A DNA stretch of 64,000 nucleotides from NCBI GenBank assembly GCA_023392615.1, contig JAEVYT010000017.1, positions 1-64,000 of the forward strand, given 5' to 3'. This DNA is from Bacillota bacterium. GTDB lineage: Bacteria > Bacillota > Clostridia > Lachnospirales > Lachnospiraceae. This document shows, piece by piece, positions 16,565-24,718 of this stretch. A program made the position numbers and the translations under genes. Under the pieces are notes generated by a model. That model had not been told where the DNA came from. It did not search any database and was given only the letters and a program-made list of their open reading frames with translations. Positions within the stretch are counted from its first letter, which is position 1; each line of letters opens with the position of its first letter.

Positions 16565-18276
16565 TGTCAACATTAACACAAAACTTCGGGTTAGTAAAAG
16601 ACTCGGAAAATGAATATTACAATATAGATAAATTTAATCATAATTTAGATATCATTGATCAGAACATGGCCAAGCTGGTGAGTGGGGATGTCATAACAGA
16701 AACATATGCAGAGCTTGTTATTTTAAAAGCGAATAATGCCATTAAGCCGGGTCAGTTGTATTTGTTATCAGATTATGCTACAAAGTACCGCCAGCCTGTC
16801 TCCAATGTTATTAAAACAAGTCAAGTTGAGCCTTTAATACTCCAAGGTATCGGTACTAATCAATTCGCGGAGATTGCATATTCTCCTAACTATCCACAGG
16901 ACATTATCTACTATGATTTTAATGATAATATATGTGAGGATGGAACAACGTTAAGAACCGGTTTTATAGAGCGCAGAATTGACACAGTGAAAAAAGTTGA
17001 TGTGCCACATGATTGGCGTACCATGCTGTGGGCAAGATACAAGGCGACTGCTGCTAAGTGGACGTCGGGAGCGGTAACGAGGTTAAATGCTTATCAGGAT
17101 AACGCAGGTAATCTTTATGTGTGTATCAAAAGTGGTACACCGGTAAGTCAAACAGATTCAAATTATTTTATGGCGCTGGGGTATACGGTAAACGATTACA
17201 TATGGCCTTTAGCAATATTAACAGGGCTTACTTTAGGTTCTTATGCCGACAGATTTACCTTTAATCAAAGTGATGACCTCACAAAAAGTACTCCTACTAA
17301 CTTTATTATTTCTCCCGAATGTGTGAGTGTTAAAAGTGGGGCAGAAAAACGAGAGCTAAATGTACAAACATTGTCGTCTAATGTATTTGTTTACTCAGAT
17401 GATACTAATTCGCCTAGCAGAATATCAATAGATGATGGTAGTTATAACAATACATTTATTAAAAATTATAGTCTTGCACTCGATCCGAGCTGCTACAATA
17501 ATGTTTTTGGTGCTGGTTTTAGCCGTAGTAGTATTGGAGCAGATGCCAACAACAATATAATTGGAAATGGATGTCATACGACAACATTCCTTACAAATTG
17601 TAATGTAAATGTAATTGGAGATAATTGTATTAATAATACATTAGGAACTGCAAATAGTTATATTATATTAAATTCTGGTTGTAGTTTTAACACATTTGGT
17701 TCAAACAATTATAGCAATACATTTGGCAATACGTGCACAAGTAACACATTCGGCTCAAACTTCTATGGAAACTCTTTTGGTAACGTTTGCGCTGGTAATA
17801 CTTTTGGTGCTAATTGCTATAATAATACTTTTGCGGATAATTGCGTTGCTAACACATTCGGTTCTAAATGTAGTAATAATACCTTTGGATCAGGTTGTTC
17901 CAATAATTCTTTTGGATCAAATTGCTATAGTAATTTATTTGGTAGTGCTTGCACTAGTAATACCATTAATAGTTCTTGTTATAATAATTCCGTTGGAGAT
18001 AGTTATTATAATAATACAATAGATTCTGCTTGTTCAGGTAATATCTTCGGCAGTAATTGTTCGTCAAACAATATTGGTGGATACTGCACTGGTAATACAT
18101 TTGCAGATTATTTTAGGTACAATACTCTAAAACCATTTATTCGCAACAAAAATATGACCTCTCTTACTGAGTTATACTCAAAAAACTATAATCATGAGAT
18201 TTTTATAAATACATCATTGAATGTTTATACCATACATTATGTTGGTACAACTCCAACATACATACAGATACCATAA
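16564..18276 (+). CDS. Receptor-binding tail fibre with nonapeptide beta-helix
   Basis: The 570-residue protein has an N-terminal particle-binding part (1-60), a middle domain (about 60-300) with Asp-Trp-Arg-Thr-Met-Leu-Trp-Ala-Arg-Tyr, a repeat domain of 23 perfectly phased nonapeptides (313-519), and a C-terminal cap (520-570). The repeat consensus is Asn-Thr-Phe-Gly-Ser-Asn-Cys-x-Asn, expected to form a parallel beta-helix. Its place after YmfQ and before the lysis genes makes it the specificity factor. It is compact next to the very long diffocin fibre. No separate fibre chaperone follows. Receptor unknown. Confidence 0.8.
   Translation: MSTLTQNFGLVKDSENEYYNIDKFNHNLDIIDQNMAKLVSGDVITETYAELVILKANNAIKPGQLYLLSDYATKYRQPVSNVIKTSQVEPLILQGIGTNQFAEIAYSPNYPQDIIYYDFNDNICEDGTTLRTGFIERRIDTVKKVDVPHDWRTMLWARYKATAAKWTSGAVTRLNAYQDNAGNLYVCIKSGTPVSQTDSNYFMALGYTVNDYIWPLAILTGLTLGSYADRFTFNQSDDLTKSTPTNFIISPECVSVKSGAEKRELNVQTLSSNVFVYSDDTNSPSRISIDDGSYNNTFIKNYSLALDPSCYNNVFGAGFSRSSIGADANNNIIGNGCHTTTFLTNCNVNVIGDNCINNTLGTANSYIILNSGCSFNTFGSNNYSNTFGNTCTSNTFGSNFYGNSFGNVCAGNTFGANCYNNTFADNCVANTFGSKCSNNTFGSGCSNNSFGSNCYSNLFGSACTSNTINSSCYNNSVGDSYYNNTIDSACSGNIFGSNCSSNNIGGYCTGNTFADYFRYNTLKPFIRNKNMTSLTELYSKNYNHEIFINTSLNVYTIHYVGTTPTYIQIP
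17500..18120 (+). repeat. 23 tandem 27-bp units encoding nonapeptides in the tail fibre
   Basis: The units run without gap from residue 313 to 519 of the fibre. Phe/Ile is favoured at position 3, Gly at 4, Cys at 7 and Asn at 1. Codons differ from unit to unit (AAT/AAC, TTC/TTT), so the array is old at the DNA level, although similar units at about 17743-17950 could still recombine. Confidence 0.9.
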
Positions 18277-18289
18277 GGAGGTGTAAATC

Positions 18290-18517
18290 ATGGCAAGAAA
18301 AATTAACTATACCCAAATGATGGATGGCGAAAGAATACACCTATCTGTCTCCAGTAATAATGAAAAGGACTACCAAGAACAACTATCAACTGTACAAACA
18401 TACTGTGATGATTACTCAATTGAAGAGGTGGCAGAAGAATTAACGTTAGAGCAACAGGTGACTGATCTTCAACTTGCGATTACAGAACTCTTTGAGAGGA
18501 TGGTGAATAATGGCTAA
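18290..18517 (+). CDS. Small tailocin protein, unknown function
   Basis: The 75-residue acidic protein follows the fibre by 13 bases and has GGAGG before its ATG. It is mostly predicted helix (Leu-Glu-Gln-Gln-Val-Thr-Asp-Leu-Gln-Leu-Ala-Ile). Its last codons overlap the CD1375-family gene. Small proteins of this type occupy the same place in many Firmicutes tail clusters; the role is unknown. Confidence 0.7.
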   Translation: MARKINYTQMMDGERIHLSVSSNNEKDYQEQLSTVQTYCDDYSIEEVAEELTLEQQVTDLQLAITELFERMVNNG

Positions 18518-18611
18518 GGTATATCAAATGTTAATTGTTAAAGGGTTAAAAACAATCGAAGATGTGCCGGAGAATATCCGACAAGAAGTAATCCAATTAT
18601 TATCATATTAA
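18510..18611 (+). CDS. CD1375-family (XkdX-like) small protein
   Basis: The 33-residue protein contains Leu-Lys-Thr-Ile-Glu-Asp-Val-Pro-Glu-Asn-Ile-Arg, the core of the CD1375 family, a tiny protein named after the C. difficile diffocin region. The start overlaps the preceding gene in another frame. The function is not known, but it is a good marker of this tail type. Confidence 0.8.
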   Translation: MAKVYQMLIVKGLKTIEDVPENIRQEVIQLLSY

Positions 18612-18639
18612 TAATCAAATAGAGGCTTATCAAATAGAG

Positions 18640-18661
18640 GGCATCCGAAAGGGTGCCTTTT
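18640..18661 (+). terminator. Hairpin between structural and lysis genes
   Basis: GGCATCC-GAAA-GGGTGCC followed by TTTT forms a short stem with a GAAA tetraloop. It probably lowers lysis-gene expression relative to structural genes, since no new promoter is obvious before 18697. Confidence 0.6.
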
Positions 18662-18696
18662 ATAATACTAAAATATGAAAGGATAGATGTTATGTA

Positions 18697-18933
18697 ATGC
18701 AAAATGAAGTTTTTATCGCGTTAATTACATTAGGCGGAAGTGGGATCGGTACATTAGGTGGAATTATTCTATCGAGTAAATTGACTACTTACCGCATTGA
18801 ACAGCTAGAAAAGAAGGTCGATAAACATAACAGTTTAATTGATCGGACATTTAAACTTGAAGAAAGGATGGCTCTTAATGAAAGAGACATTGTTGTAGCA
18901 AGTACTCGTATTAAGGATTTAGAAGAAAGGTAA
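18697..18933 (+). CDS. XhlA-like membrane-anchored lysis accessory protein
   Basis: The 78-residue protein has an N-terminal Gly-rich membrane segment (about 6-27) and a C-terminal coiled coil (about 35-78), resembling small XhlA/holin-associated proteins of Gram-positive phages. It probably helps the holin. Ribosome binding is modest: GAAAGG lies about 12 bases from the ATG. Confidence 0.65.
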   Translation: MQNEVFIALITLGGSGIGTLGGIILSSKLTTYRIEQLEKKVDKHNSLIDRTFKLEERMALNERDIVVASTRIKDLEER

Positions 18934-18944
18934 AGGTAAAATAT

Positions 18945-19217
18945 ATGGATTTGTCATTTTTATATAATTATATAGATTTAGCTGTGCTTGGCATCTGTTT
19001 ATGCCTTGGTTATGTTATAAAATACAGTTTTAGTTTTATTAATAACAGGTATATCCCGGCCATTATGCTATGTTCAGGAACAGCTATTAGTATTATGGTG
19101 AACATACCAAATATCAATGCAATTACAGTGTTAAGTGGTATGATCAGCGGTCTTGCTTCCACCGGTTTATATGAGGCAATGCGTAATATTATTGATAAAG
19201 ATGGAAAAAAGGAGTAA
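18945..19217 (+). CDS. Holin
   Basis: The 90-residue protein has two to three membrane segments (about 9-30, 36-52, 57-76) and a charged C-terminus (Asp-Lys-Asp-Gly-Lys-Lys-Glu), the usual holin layout. It would open the membrane so that the endolysin reaches the wall and particles escape. It starts 11 bases after the accessory gene and ends seven bases before the endolysin ATG. Confidence 0.8.
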   Translation: MDLSFLYNYIDLAVLGICLCLGYVIKYSFSFINNRYIPAIMLCSGTAISIMVNIPNINAITVLSGMISGLASTGLYEAMRNIIDKDGKKE

Positions 19218-19224
19218 TAAGACA

Positions 19225-19980
19225 ATGGGTGTAAAAATCGGTCATGCATCAATTGATGAGAACGGAAAAATATCTGGTGGTAAAGTTGGAAATCAGACTG
19301 GTAAAGAGATATGTATCAGGACATGGTATAATAAGCCGTGGAGTGTGTTGTTAGTATGTACCGATCAAAAGCTTGCTGAAAAAGCTGCTGAGATTATGGA
19401 ACAAATCTGTATAGATCCAAACTTTGGATATGATCAAAATCAACGTCTCACTGGGTATTATGCAATTATAAAAAACAAGAATAAAATTAAAGGGGCCAAA
19501 GGTGAATTTGATTGCTCTTCTTTAATCGCAACATGCTATATCCTGGCAGGTTTAGATATTTCACCCAGCCTTACAACATCTACACTCCGAAAGACCTTAC
19601 TCAATACCGGCAAATTTATAGTCTATACAGATAGGCGGTATGTTGAATCAGATGCATACGCTAAGCGTGGAGCTATCTATCTGAGCGAAGGGAAACACGT
19701 AGTAATGGCACTTGAGAACGGAGCTAAAGGGAATCCTTATCCTGAGCCGAAACGTAATATTAAACGTGGTTGTGTAGGAGAAGACGTAAAGTGGGTACAA
19801 TGGAAGTTATTAACTTATGGTATTAGATTTGTTGCCATCAATGGGAAGAAAGCAGAGCTTACAATAGATGGTAGTTGCGGGAGAATTACTGAAGCAGCAA
19901 TCAGGTTTTACCAAGACAAGGAAGGTTTAATGGTTGATGGTGATTGCGGACCGATTACCAGAGGGCTCTTAAATAAATAA
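19225..19980 (+). CDS. Endolysin: NlpC/P60-type peptidase with C-terminal peptidoglycan-binding domain
   Basis: The 251-residue enzyme has an N-terminal NlpC/P60-like catalytic domain with Phe-Asp-Cys-Ser-Ser (Cys97) and a catalytic His at 158 (Gly-Lys-His-Val-Val). A PG_binding_1 domain (about 180-251) carries Gly-Glu-Asp-Val and Val-Asp-Gly-Asp-Cys-Gly-Pro. It should cut peptide bonds in the producer's peptidoglycan to release particles. I start at the ATG at 19225 because AAAGGAG lies before it; a longer open frame overlaps the holin and lacks a site. There is no signal peptide, so it depends on the holin. Confidence 0.85.
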   Translation: MGVKIGHASIDENGKISGGKVGNQTGKEICIRTWYNKPWSVLLVCTDQKLAEKAAEIMEQICIDPNFGYDQNQRLTGYYAIIKNKNKIKGAKGEFDCSSLIATCYILAGLDISPSLTTSTLRKTLLNTGKFIVYTDRRYVESDAYAKRGAIYLSEGKHVVMALENGAKGNPYPEPKRNIKRGCVGEDVKWVQWKLLTYGIRFVAINGKKAELTIDGSCGRITEAAIRFYQDKEGLMVDGDCGPITRGLLNK

Positions 19981-20017
19981 TAGTTAGAGTTATCATTACT
20001 ATATTGGTAAATACAAA

Positions 20018-20112
20018 ACCCCTCAATACTTTTTATGTGATTTACCTTAAGTAGACAAGGTTAATAACTAGAATCTAAAATAGGTGGATCATATCACATG
20101 ATATTGAGGGGT
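20018..20112. repeat. Inverted-repeat element after the tailocin
   Basis: ACCCCTCAATA (20018-20028) is repeated inverted at 20102-20112, and ATGTGAT (20035-20041) at 20093-20099. The arms enclose about 50 bases. It lies between convergent endolysin and patatin genes. It may be a small MITE or a bidirectional transcription end, and marks the likely right border of the locus. Confidence 0.6.
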
Positions 20113-20151
20113 AGCATTAAAACAAAGATAGCATTAATGAAGAAACATCAT

Positions 20152-20412
20152 TTATTCGCTGATATTATTTATACGCAAAAAGTTTTCATAAGCAAGTTCC
20201 TGAAGCAATTTATATAAACCTTGAACATTAAATTGTTTCGGAAATTCAAGCTTATGTGATGAATACTGCACATGATGCCCTTTTAATTCCGGAGAGCTTA
20301 TATAGGTAAAGGTTAATTCACTATCATCAAAACCAAAGCCTGAGGTTTCCATGGTGACGTCTGTAATAGAATAGAGATTTATTGATTGAATTCTCGTTTT
20401 AGTGCCGGTGGT
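20152..20412 (-). pseudogene. In-frame extension after the patatin amber codon, or separate small ORF
   Basis: Directly behind the patatin TAG the same frame stays open for 86-87 more codons until 20152. Inside it, an ATG at 20352 could start a 66-residue protein, but no ribosome site precedes it. The residues look protein-like (Gly-Phe-Gly-Phe-Asp-Asp-Ser-Glu-Leu-Thr-Phe). The simplest readings are a recent nonsense mutation, stop readthrough, or a remnant. I do not recognise a family. Confidence 0.45.
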
Positions 20413-21426
20413 CTAATATGTCAATCTAGCTCTGAAAAATTCCTTTGCTGCATCATAACCCTGATTATATAAGAATTGATAGGTGGCATCGTTCACCGTT
20501 ATATTAAAATCCAGTGGAGATATCTCATTGGTATCAATAATGATTGAACGGTCTTTATTCAACGGATTGCTTTCGTACACGGATTGTTGAACGTAGGAGG
20601 AAAGATGAAGTAAGCTTTCAATATATGCTAATAGGTTATCGATTGGAGCATAGGTAAGGTCGCTTTTAAAGCGAACGCCAAGGGTATTCATGTTTGCGCC
20701 ATAATAAACATAGGGATTGTATCGTGGGGAATCAAAGAGTGTGAGTGGATAGTTCATAATGGCGCCTCCATCACAGAATACATTTGTCATGTTATTACCG
20801 GTTATTTCCTTATTGTTAGTAGTCACTGCTTCAAAGAACAGTGGGATGGACATGGATATTCGGACAGCCTCGGCTACTTCCATCATTGGTGTGGATTCAT
20901 ATGAAAAGACACTGAGGTTCTTCATCGTCAAATTTGTTCCTATTAAATATAAATCAGTGAATGAACGTCCATTTTTATGAATTGAGGGGTCTTTAAAGTC
21001 TAGGAATGTATATGGAGGACGTTTTTTTGATGAGTTGAATTGCTTGGCGATAACATCTCGTATCCAATCGTAAAGATATTCTGTTGAGTACCAGCCGTAT
21101 TGATTCATCATTCTATACATACAATTTAGATCACCAAATAGATTTTCTATTGTTGTTTTCACCTCATCTGGGATAATCTCAATACTGTCCAGAATACTTT
21201 TTGACGGAATTTTACTGTAATCCAATGATTGGGCAATCTTATTCATATCATCATACGAGAGGTTAAAGCTTGTAATACAAGCTGTGATGGCTCCAGCTGA
21301 AGTCCCCGCAATTCTACGAACATTTTTCATCCATCCATTCTCTATAAGATATTTTATTGCTCCTAAGTACGATATTCCAAGAATGCCCCCACCTTCAAAT
21401 ACTAAATTATTGATTTCTCTGCTCAT
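20413..21426 (-). CDS. Patatin-like phospholipase
   Basis: The 337-residue protein has the full patatin set: Gly-Gly-Gly-Ile-Leu-Gly oxyanion loop (13-18), the GTSAG nucleophile elbow (42-46) and a DGG motif (Cys-Asp-Gly-Gly-Ala, about 218) supplying the catalytic Asp. It should hydrolyse acyl esters in the cytoplasm or at the membrane. It lies convergent to the tailocin lysis genes and could be cargo or an unrelated gene; no cyclase or other defence partner lies beside it. An amber stop ends it, followed by an open in-frame extension. Confidence 0.88.
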   Translation of the reverse strand: MSREINNLVFEGGGILGISYLGAIKYLIENGWMKNVRRIAGTSAGAITACITSFNLSYDDMNKIAQSLDYSKIPSKSILDSIEIIPDEVKTTIENLFGDLNCMYRMMNQYGWYSTEYLYDWIRDVIAKQFNSSKKRPPYTFLDFKDPSIHKNGRSFTDLYLIGTNLTMKNLSVFSYESTPMMEVAEAVRISMSIPLFFEAVTTNNKEITGNNMTNVFCDGGAIMNYPLTLFDSPRYNPYVYYGANMNTLGVRFKSDLTYAPIDNLLAYIESLLHLSSYVQQSVYESNPLNKDRSIIIDTNEISPLDFNITVNDATYQFLYNQGYDAAKEFFRARLTY

Positions 21427-21650
21427 AATAAACCCTCATTCTTTATTAGGTAACTGATATACGTCATAAGCATCATTAGAATTGTGAAAATTACATTAGA
21501 TACTTGATTGTCAGTTATATTAATTCTTATATAAAGTTTATGCGGCGATAAGTTTAGGTATAATTAAAATAGATAATAAGAGTAGGTGTGATTGGACAAG
21601 TGGGTTTTTCTTTGATAAAATAACAGTAATGTTTATAATTATTTTTTGTG

Positions 21651-21696
21651 CCTGCGTCATCCTCTGAGCAATTTGGAGGCGCAACACAAGCGCAGG
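21651..21696 (+). promoter_or_regulatory. Leader hairpin before vanR
   Basis: CCTGCG (21651-21656) pairs with CGCAGG (21691-21696), enclosing a CCTC/GAGG inner stem. The right arm runs directly into the AAGGGAG ribosome site of vanR, so folding could limit translation. The role is inference. Confidence 0.4.
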
Positions 21697-21709
21697 AAGG
21701 GAGTAAATT

Positions 21710-22426
21710 ATGAGTGAAAGTATATTAATTGTTGATGATGAAAAAGAAATTGCAGATCTAGTGGAGCTGTATTTGAAAAATGACGGATATCAGGTTTATA
21801 AATTTTACTCAGGTACTCAGGCGCTGGAGTGTATCCAAACAACCAAGTTAGATCTTGCCATTCTGGATGTTATGTTACCGGATATAGATGGTTTTCGAAT
21901 TTGCCAAAAGATCAGGGAACAATATTATTTTCCCGTTATTATGCTGACTGCGAAGGTGGAGGATATGGACAAGATTATGGGACTGACATTAGGAGCTGAT
22001 GACTATATTACCAAGCCCTTTAATCCACTAGAGGTCATAGCAAGAGTCAAGACACAGCTGAGGCGTTATATGAGATATAATCATTCCGAAGGAAGTCAGC
22101 GTTTTGATAAGTATGAGATAATCGATCATAATGAGTTTGAATTTAATGGGTTAAAGATTAATAAGGACACTCATAAATGTTCCCTGTTTGGGAAGACACT
22201 AACCTTAACACCGATAGAATTTTCAATACTTTGGTATCTGTGTGAGAACAGAGGTAAAGTGGTATCCTCTGAGGACCTTTTTGAAGCAGTATGGGGTGAA
22301 AAGTTCATGGATAACAATAATACGGTGATGGCACATATTGGACGCTTAAGGGAGAAGATGAAGGAGTCTTCCAAAAATCCGAAATTTATTAAAACAGTAT
22401 GGGGGGTTGGCTACCAGATTGAATAA
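21710..22426 (+). CDS. vanR: VanR-type response regulator
   Basis: The 238-residue OmpR-family regulator has acidic-pocket Asp9/Asp10, phosphoacceptor Asp53 (Ile-Leu-Asp-Val-Met-Leu-Pro), a conserved Lys in Ile-Thr-Lys-Pro-Phe and a C-terminal winged helix (about 140-238). Together with the adjacent kinase and the downstream ligase, it fits VanR of a vanG-type cluster. It should activate the vanG-vanXY-vanT genes when phosphorylated. AAGGGAG precedes the ATG. Confidence 0.88.
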   Translation: MSESILIVDDEKEIADLVELYLKNDGYQVYKFYSGTQALECIQTTKLDLAILDVMLPDIDGFRICQKIREQYYFPVIMLTAKVEDMDKIMGLTLGADDYITKPFNPLEVIARVKTQLRRYMRYNHSEGSQRFDKYEIIDHNEFEFNGLKINKDTHKCSLFGKTLTLTPIEFSILWYLCENRGKVVSSEDLFEAVWGEKFMDNNNTVMAHIGRLREKMKESSKNPKFIKTVWGVGYQIE

Positions 22427-23516
22427 TAAAAGAAGTAATTTTAAAAGGGCGTTATCATTTAGAATACTTACTAGATTTTTGACCTCAATATTTATATATA
22501 GTGTGATTATGCTTGCCATGTTTTTTTTCGCAAGATACTTTTTTGGAAGGTTTACATGGTATAAGGGAGATTATCTTTATAGTATATTGCATCTGATTAA
22601 TTATAACTATATAGAGTTTTTTATTCTGATATTTGGAACAGGCTATTTAGTGATATTCCTGTATTACTGGATGAAAACATTGGGTTACTTGGAGAATATT
22701 ATAAAAGCAACTGAGAGAATTTATAATTCGAAGGATGGTTTGGTTGAGCTTCCTGCGGAATTAAAGGAAGTAGAATATCAGATGAATCAGATTAAGATTG
22801 ATATTCAAAATAATGAGAGAGCAGCAAAGGAAGCAGAGCAAAGAAAAAATGACCTTGTTGTATATCTTGCACATGATTTAAAAACACCACTTACATCTGT
22901 GATTGGTTATCTGACACTTCTTAGAGATGAGAATCAGATTTCAGAGGAACTTAGGGGGAAATATCTTACAATTTCACTGGAGAAGGCAGAACGTTTGGAG
23001 GAGCTGATCAATGAATTCTTTGAAATTACAAGATTTAACCTAACGAATCTAACATTGGAACTTAGTAAAATAAATCTTACCCGTATGCTGGAACAAATTA
23101 CGTATGAGTTTAAGCCAATGCTTGCAGAGAAGGAATTAATCTGTGAAATTGATGCTGATCCAAGTATTATGTCTTATATTGATGTAAATAAAATGCAACG
23201 TGTTTTTGATAATTTAATTCGGAATGCGATTAATTACAGCTTCCGGGGAGGTAAAATTAAGATTACAGCCCTACAATCGGCAAAAGAGATTCAGCTCAGC
23301 TTTATAAATCAGGGTAATACGATTCCTGCAGAGAAACTGGCAAGAGTTTTTGAACAGTTTTATCGATTGGATACCGCAAGAACCTCAAAGACAGGTGGCG
23401 CGGGCTTAGGACTTGCAATTGCGAAGGAAATTATTGAGCTTCATAAGGGTAATATAACTGCAAGGAGTGAAAATGAACGGATAGAATTCGTTATCACACT
23501 TCCTAATCTTTCGTAG
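22419..23516 (+). CDS. vanS: VanS-type sensor histidine kinase
   Basis: The kinase of about 365 residues has two membrane segments (about 20-42 and 62-84 in the chosen frame), a HAMP-like linker, the H-box (Leu-Ala-His-Asp-Leu-Lys-Thr-Pro), the N-box (Asn-Leu-Ile-Arg-Asn-Ala-Ile-Asn) and the G-box (Gly-Gly-Ala-Gly-Leu-Gly-Leu-Ala). The extracytoplasmic loop is short, as in VanS proteins. I choose the TTG at 22419, overlapping vanR by eight bases; a TTG at 22407 gives four more residues but has no spacing from the GGGGGG stretch. Confidence 0.85.
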   Translation: MNNKRSNFKRALSFRILTRFLTSIFIYSVIMLAMFFFARYFFGRFTWYKGDYLYSILHLINYNYIEFFILIFGTGYLVIFLYYWMKTLGYLENIIKATERIYNSKDGLVELPAELKEVEYQMNQIKIDIQNNERAAKEAEQRKNDLVVYLAHDLKTPLTSVIGYLTLLRDENQISEELRGKYLTISLEKAERLEELINEFFEITRFNLTNLTLELSKINLTRMLEQITYEFKPMLAEKELICEIDADPSIMSYIDVNKMQRVFDNLIRNAINYSFRGGKIKITALQSAKEIQLSFINQGNTIPAEKLARVFEQFYRLDTARTSKTGGAGLGLAIAKEIIELHKGNITARSENERIEFVITLPNLS

Positions 23517-23576
23517 GAAAATCGTAAGAATTAAATATGAAAATCTTTATAGATCTATAAAGAAAAACGAAAAAAG

Positions 23577-23629
23577 AGCATTCACATTTTTGATAGGATT
23601 AAGTTATCAAAAGCGTGAATGCTTTTTTA
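23577..23629 (+). terminator. Hairpin with T-run between vanS and vanG
   Basis: AGCATTCAC pairs with GTGAATGCT, extended by TTTTGATA/TATCAAAA, followed by six T. It lies 33 bases before the vanG ATG, so it would cut any transcript coming from further up. It may end the vanRS transcript or act as an attenuator for vanG. Confidence 0.8.
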
Positions 23630-23662
23630 TTTACAAATCAAAAGGGACTAAGGAGATAAACT

Positions 23663-24718
23663 ATGATAAAAAAGAAAATTGCAGTTATATTTGGGGGATG
23701 TTCCAGTGAGTATCCTGTATCTCTTCAATCAGCATATGCGATTCTATCCAATATTGATCGTACACGCTATGAGTTAGTATTAATTGGTATAGACCGAGAG
23801 GGGTCCTGGTATCGATATAATGGTGATCTTAATGGGATTGCCGATGACACTTGGCATAGTACCGACAAAGTATGTACACCAATTATGATATCACCGGATC
23901 GCAAGCATCACGGTCTAATTGAAATTAGAAAAGATGGAATTAAGTTTACGAAAATAGATGCAGCCTTCCCAGTTCTCCATGGTAAAAACGGAGAGGATGG
24001 AACTGTTCAAGGTGTAATTGAACTTGCAGGAATTCCTTTAATTGGATGTGGAACGCTTTGTTCCGCGCTTTGCATGGACAAGGATCGAGCGCATAAGCTG
24101 GTACAGGCTGTTGATGTGATTATACCGAAATCCATTGTACTTACAAGAAAGTATGACAAGGAGTTAATCCATGAGATAACAACAAAGGAACTGCATTATC
24201 CCTTGTTTGTCAAACCTTTGAAAGCGGGTTCTTCCTTCGGAATCACAAAAGTTAAAGATGAGAATGATCTGTTTGCAGCGATTGAAGCTGCCTTCCAATA
24301 TGATGATGAGGTTATTATGGAAGAGAATATTGAAGGGTTTGAGGTTGGATGTGCAGTTATGGGCAACCATGAGCTCACGGTTGGTGAGGTGGACGAGATA
24401 GAACTTTCGGATGGATTTTTTGACTTTAAAGAGAAATATACATTAGAAAGTTCCAAGATTCACATGCCGGCTCGTATCGATCAAAAAACAGCGAACAGAA
24501 TTAAACATACAGCAGCAGCTATCTATAAAGCACTTGGATGTAAAGGGTTTGCGAGAGTGGATATGTTTTTAACACCGGATAATAAGATTGTATTTAATGA
24601 GGTGAATACAATACCGGGATTTACCTCACATAGCCGTTATCCCAATATGATGAAGGGGATTGGATTATCTTATAAGGAACTACTGACAAACTTGATTGAA
24701 CTGGGGATGAAGCAATGA
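23663..24718 (+). CDS. vanG: D-Ala-D-Ser ligase, VanG type
   Basis: The 351-residue ligase has the ATP-grasp layout: an Ile-Phe-Gly-Gly-Cys-Ser-Ser-Glu-Tyr start, Leu-His-Gly-Lys-Asn-Gly-Glu-Asp-Gly, an omega-loop Glu-Lys-Tyr-Thr-Leu followed by Lys-Ile-His-Met-Pro-Ala-Arg, and the ending Asn-Glu-Val-Asn-Thr-Ile-Pro-Gly-Phe-Thr-Ser. The neighbouring vanXY and racemase favour D-Ala-D-Ser rather than D-Lac chemistry. Precursors ending in D-Ser bind vancomycin weakly. The stop overlaps vanXY by four bases. Confidence 0.9.
   Translation: MIKKKIAVIFGGCSSEYPVSLQSAYAILSNIDRTRYELVLIGIDREGSWYRYNGDLNGIADDTWHSTDKVCTPIMISPDRKHHGLIEIRKDGIKFTKIDAAFPVLHGKNGEDGTVQGVIELAGIPLIGCGTLCSALCMDKDRAHKLVQAVDVIIPKSIVLTRKYDKELIHEITTKELHYPLFVKPLKAGSSFGITKVKDENDLFAAIEAAFQYDDEVIMEENIEGFEVGCAVMGNHELTVGEVDEIELSDGFFDFKEKYTLESSKIHMPARIDQKTANRIKHTAAAIYKALGCKGFARVDMFLTPDNKIVFNEVNTIPGFTSHSRYPNMMKGIGLSYKELLTNLIELGMKQ

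Noticed and set aside
17500..18120. CRISPR-like array or tandem satellite
   Set aside because: The 27-base units are contiguous and code in frame for nonapeptides; there are no spacers. An extra + strand frame across it (about 17696-18022) is a composition effect.
19153..19224. Earlier start of the endolysin
   Set aside because: It overlaps the holin gene and has no ribosome site; AAAGGAG precedes the ATG at 19225.
5459..19980. Complete temperate prophage
   Set aside because: No integrase, terminase, portal, capsid or replication genes are present, and the tail genes start right after the late regulator.
20413..21426. CBASS-type CapV defence effector
   Set aside because: The patatin motifs fit, but no nucleotidyltransferase or other defence gene lies beside it.
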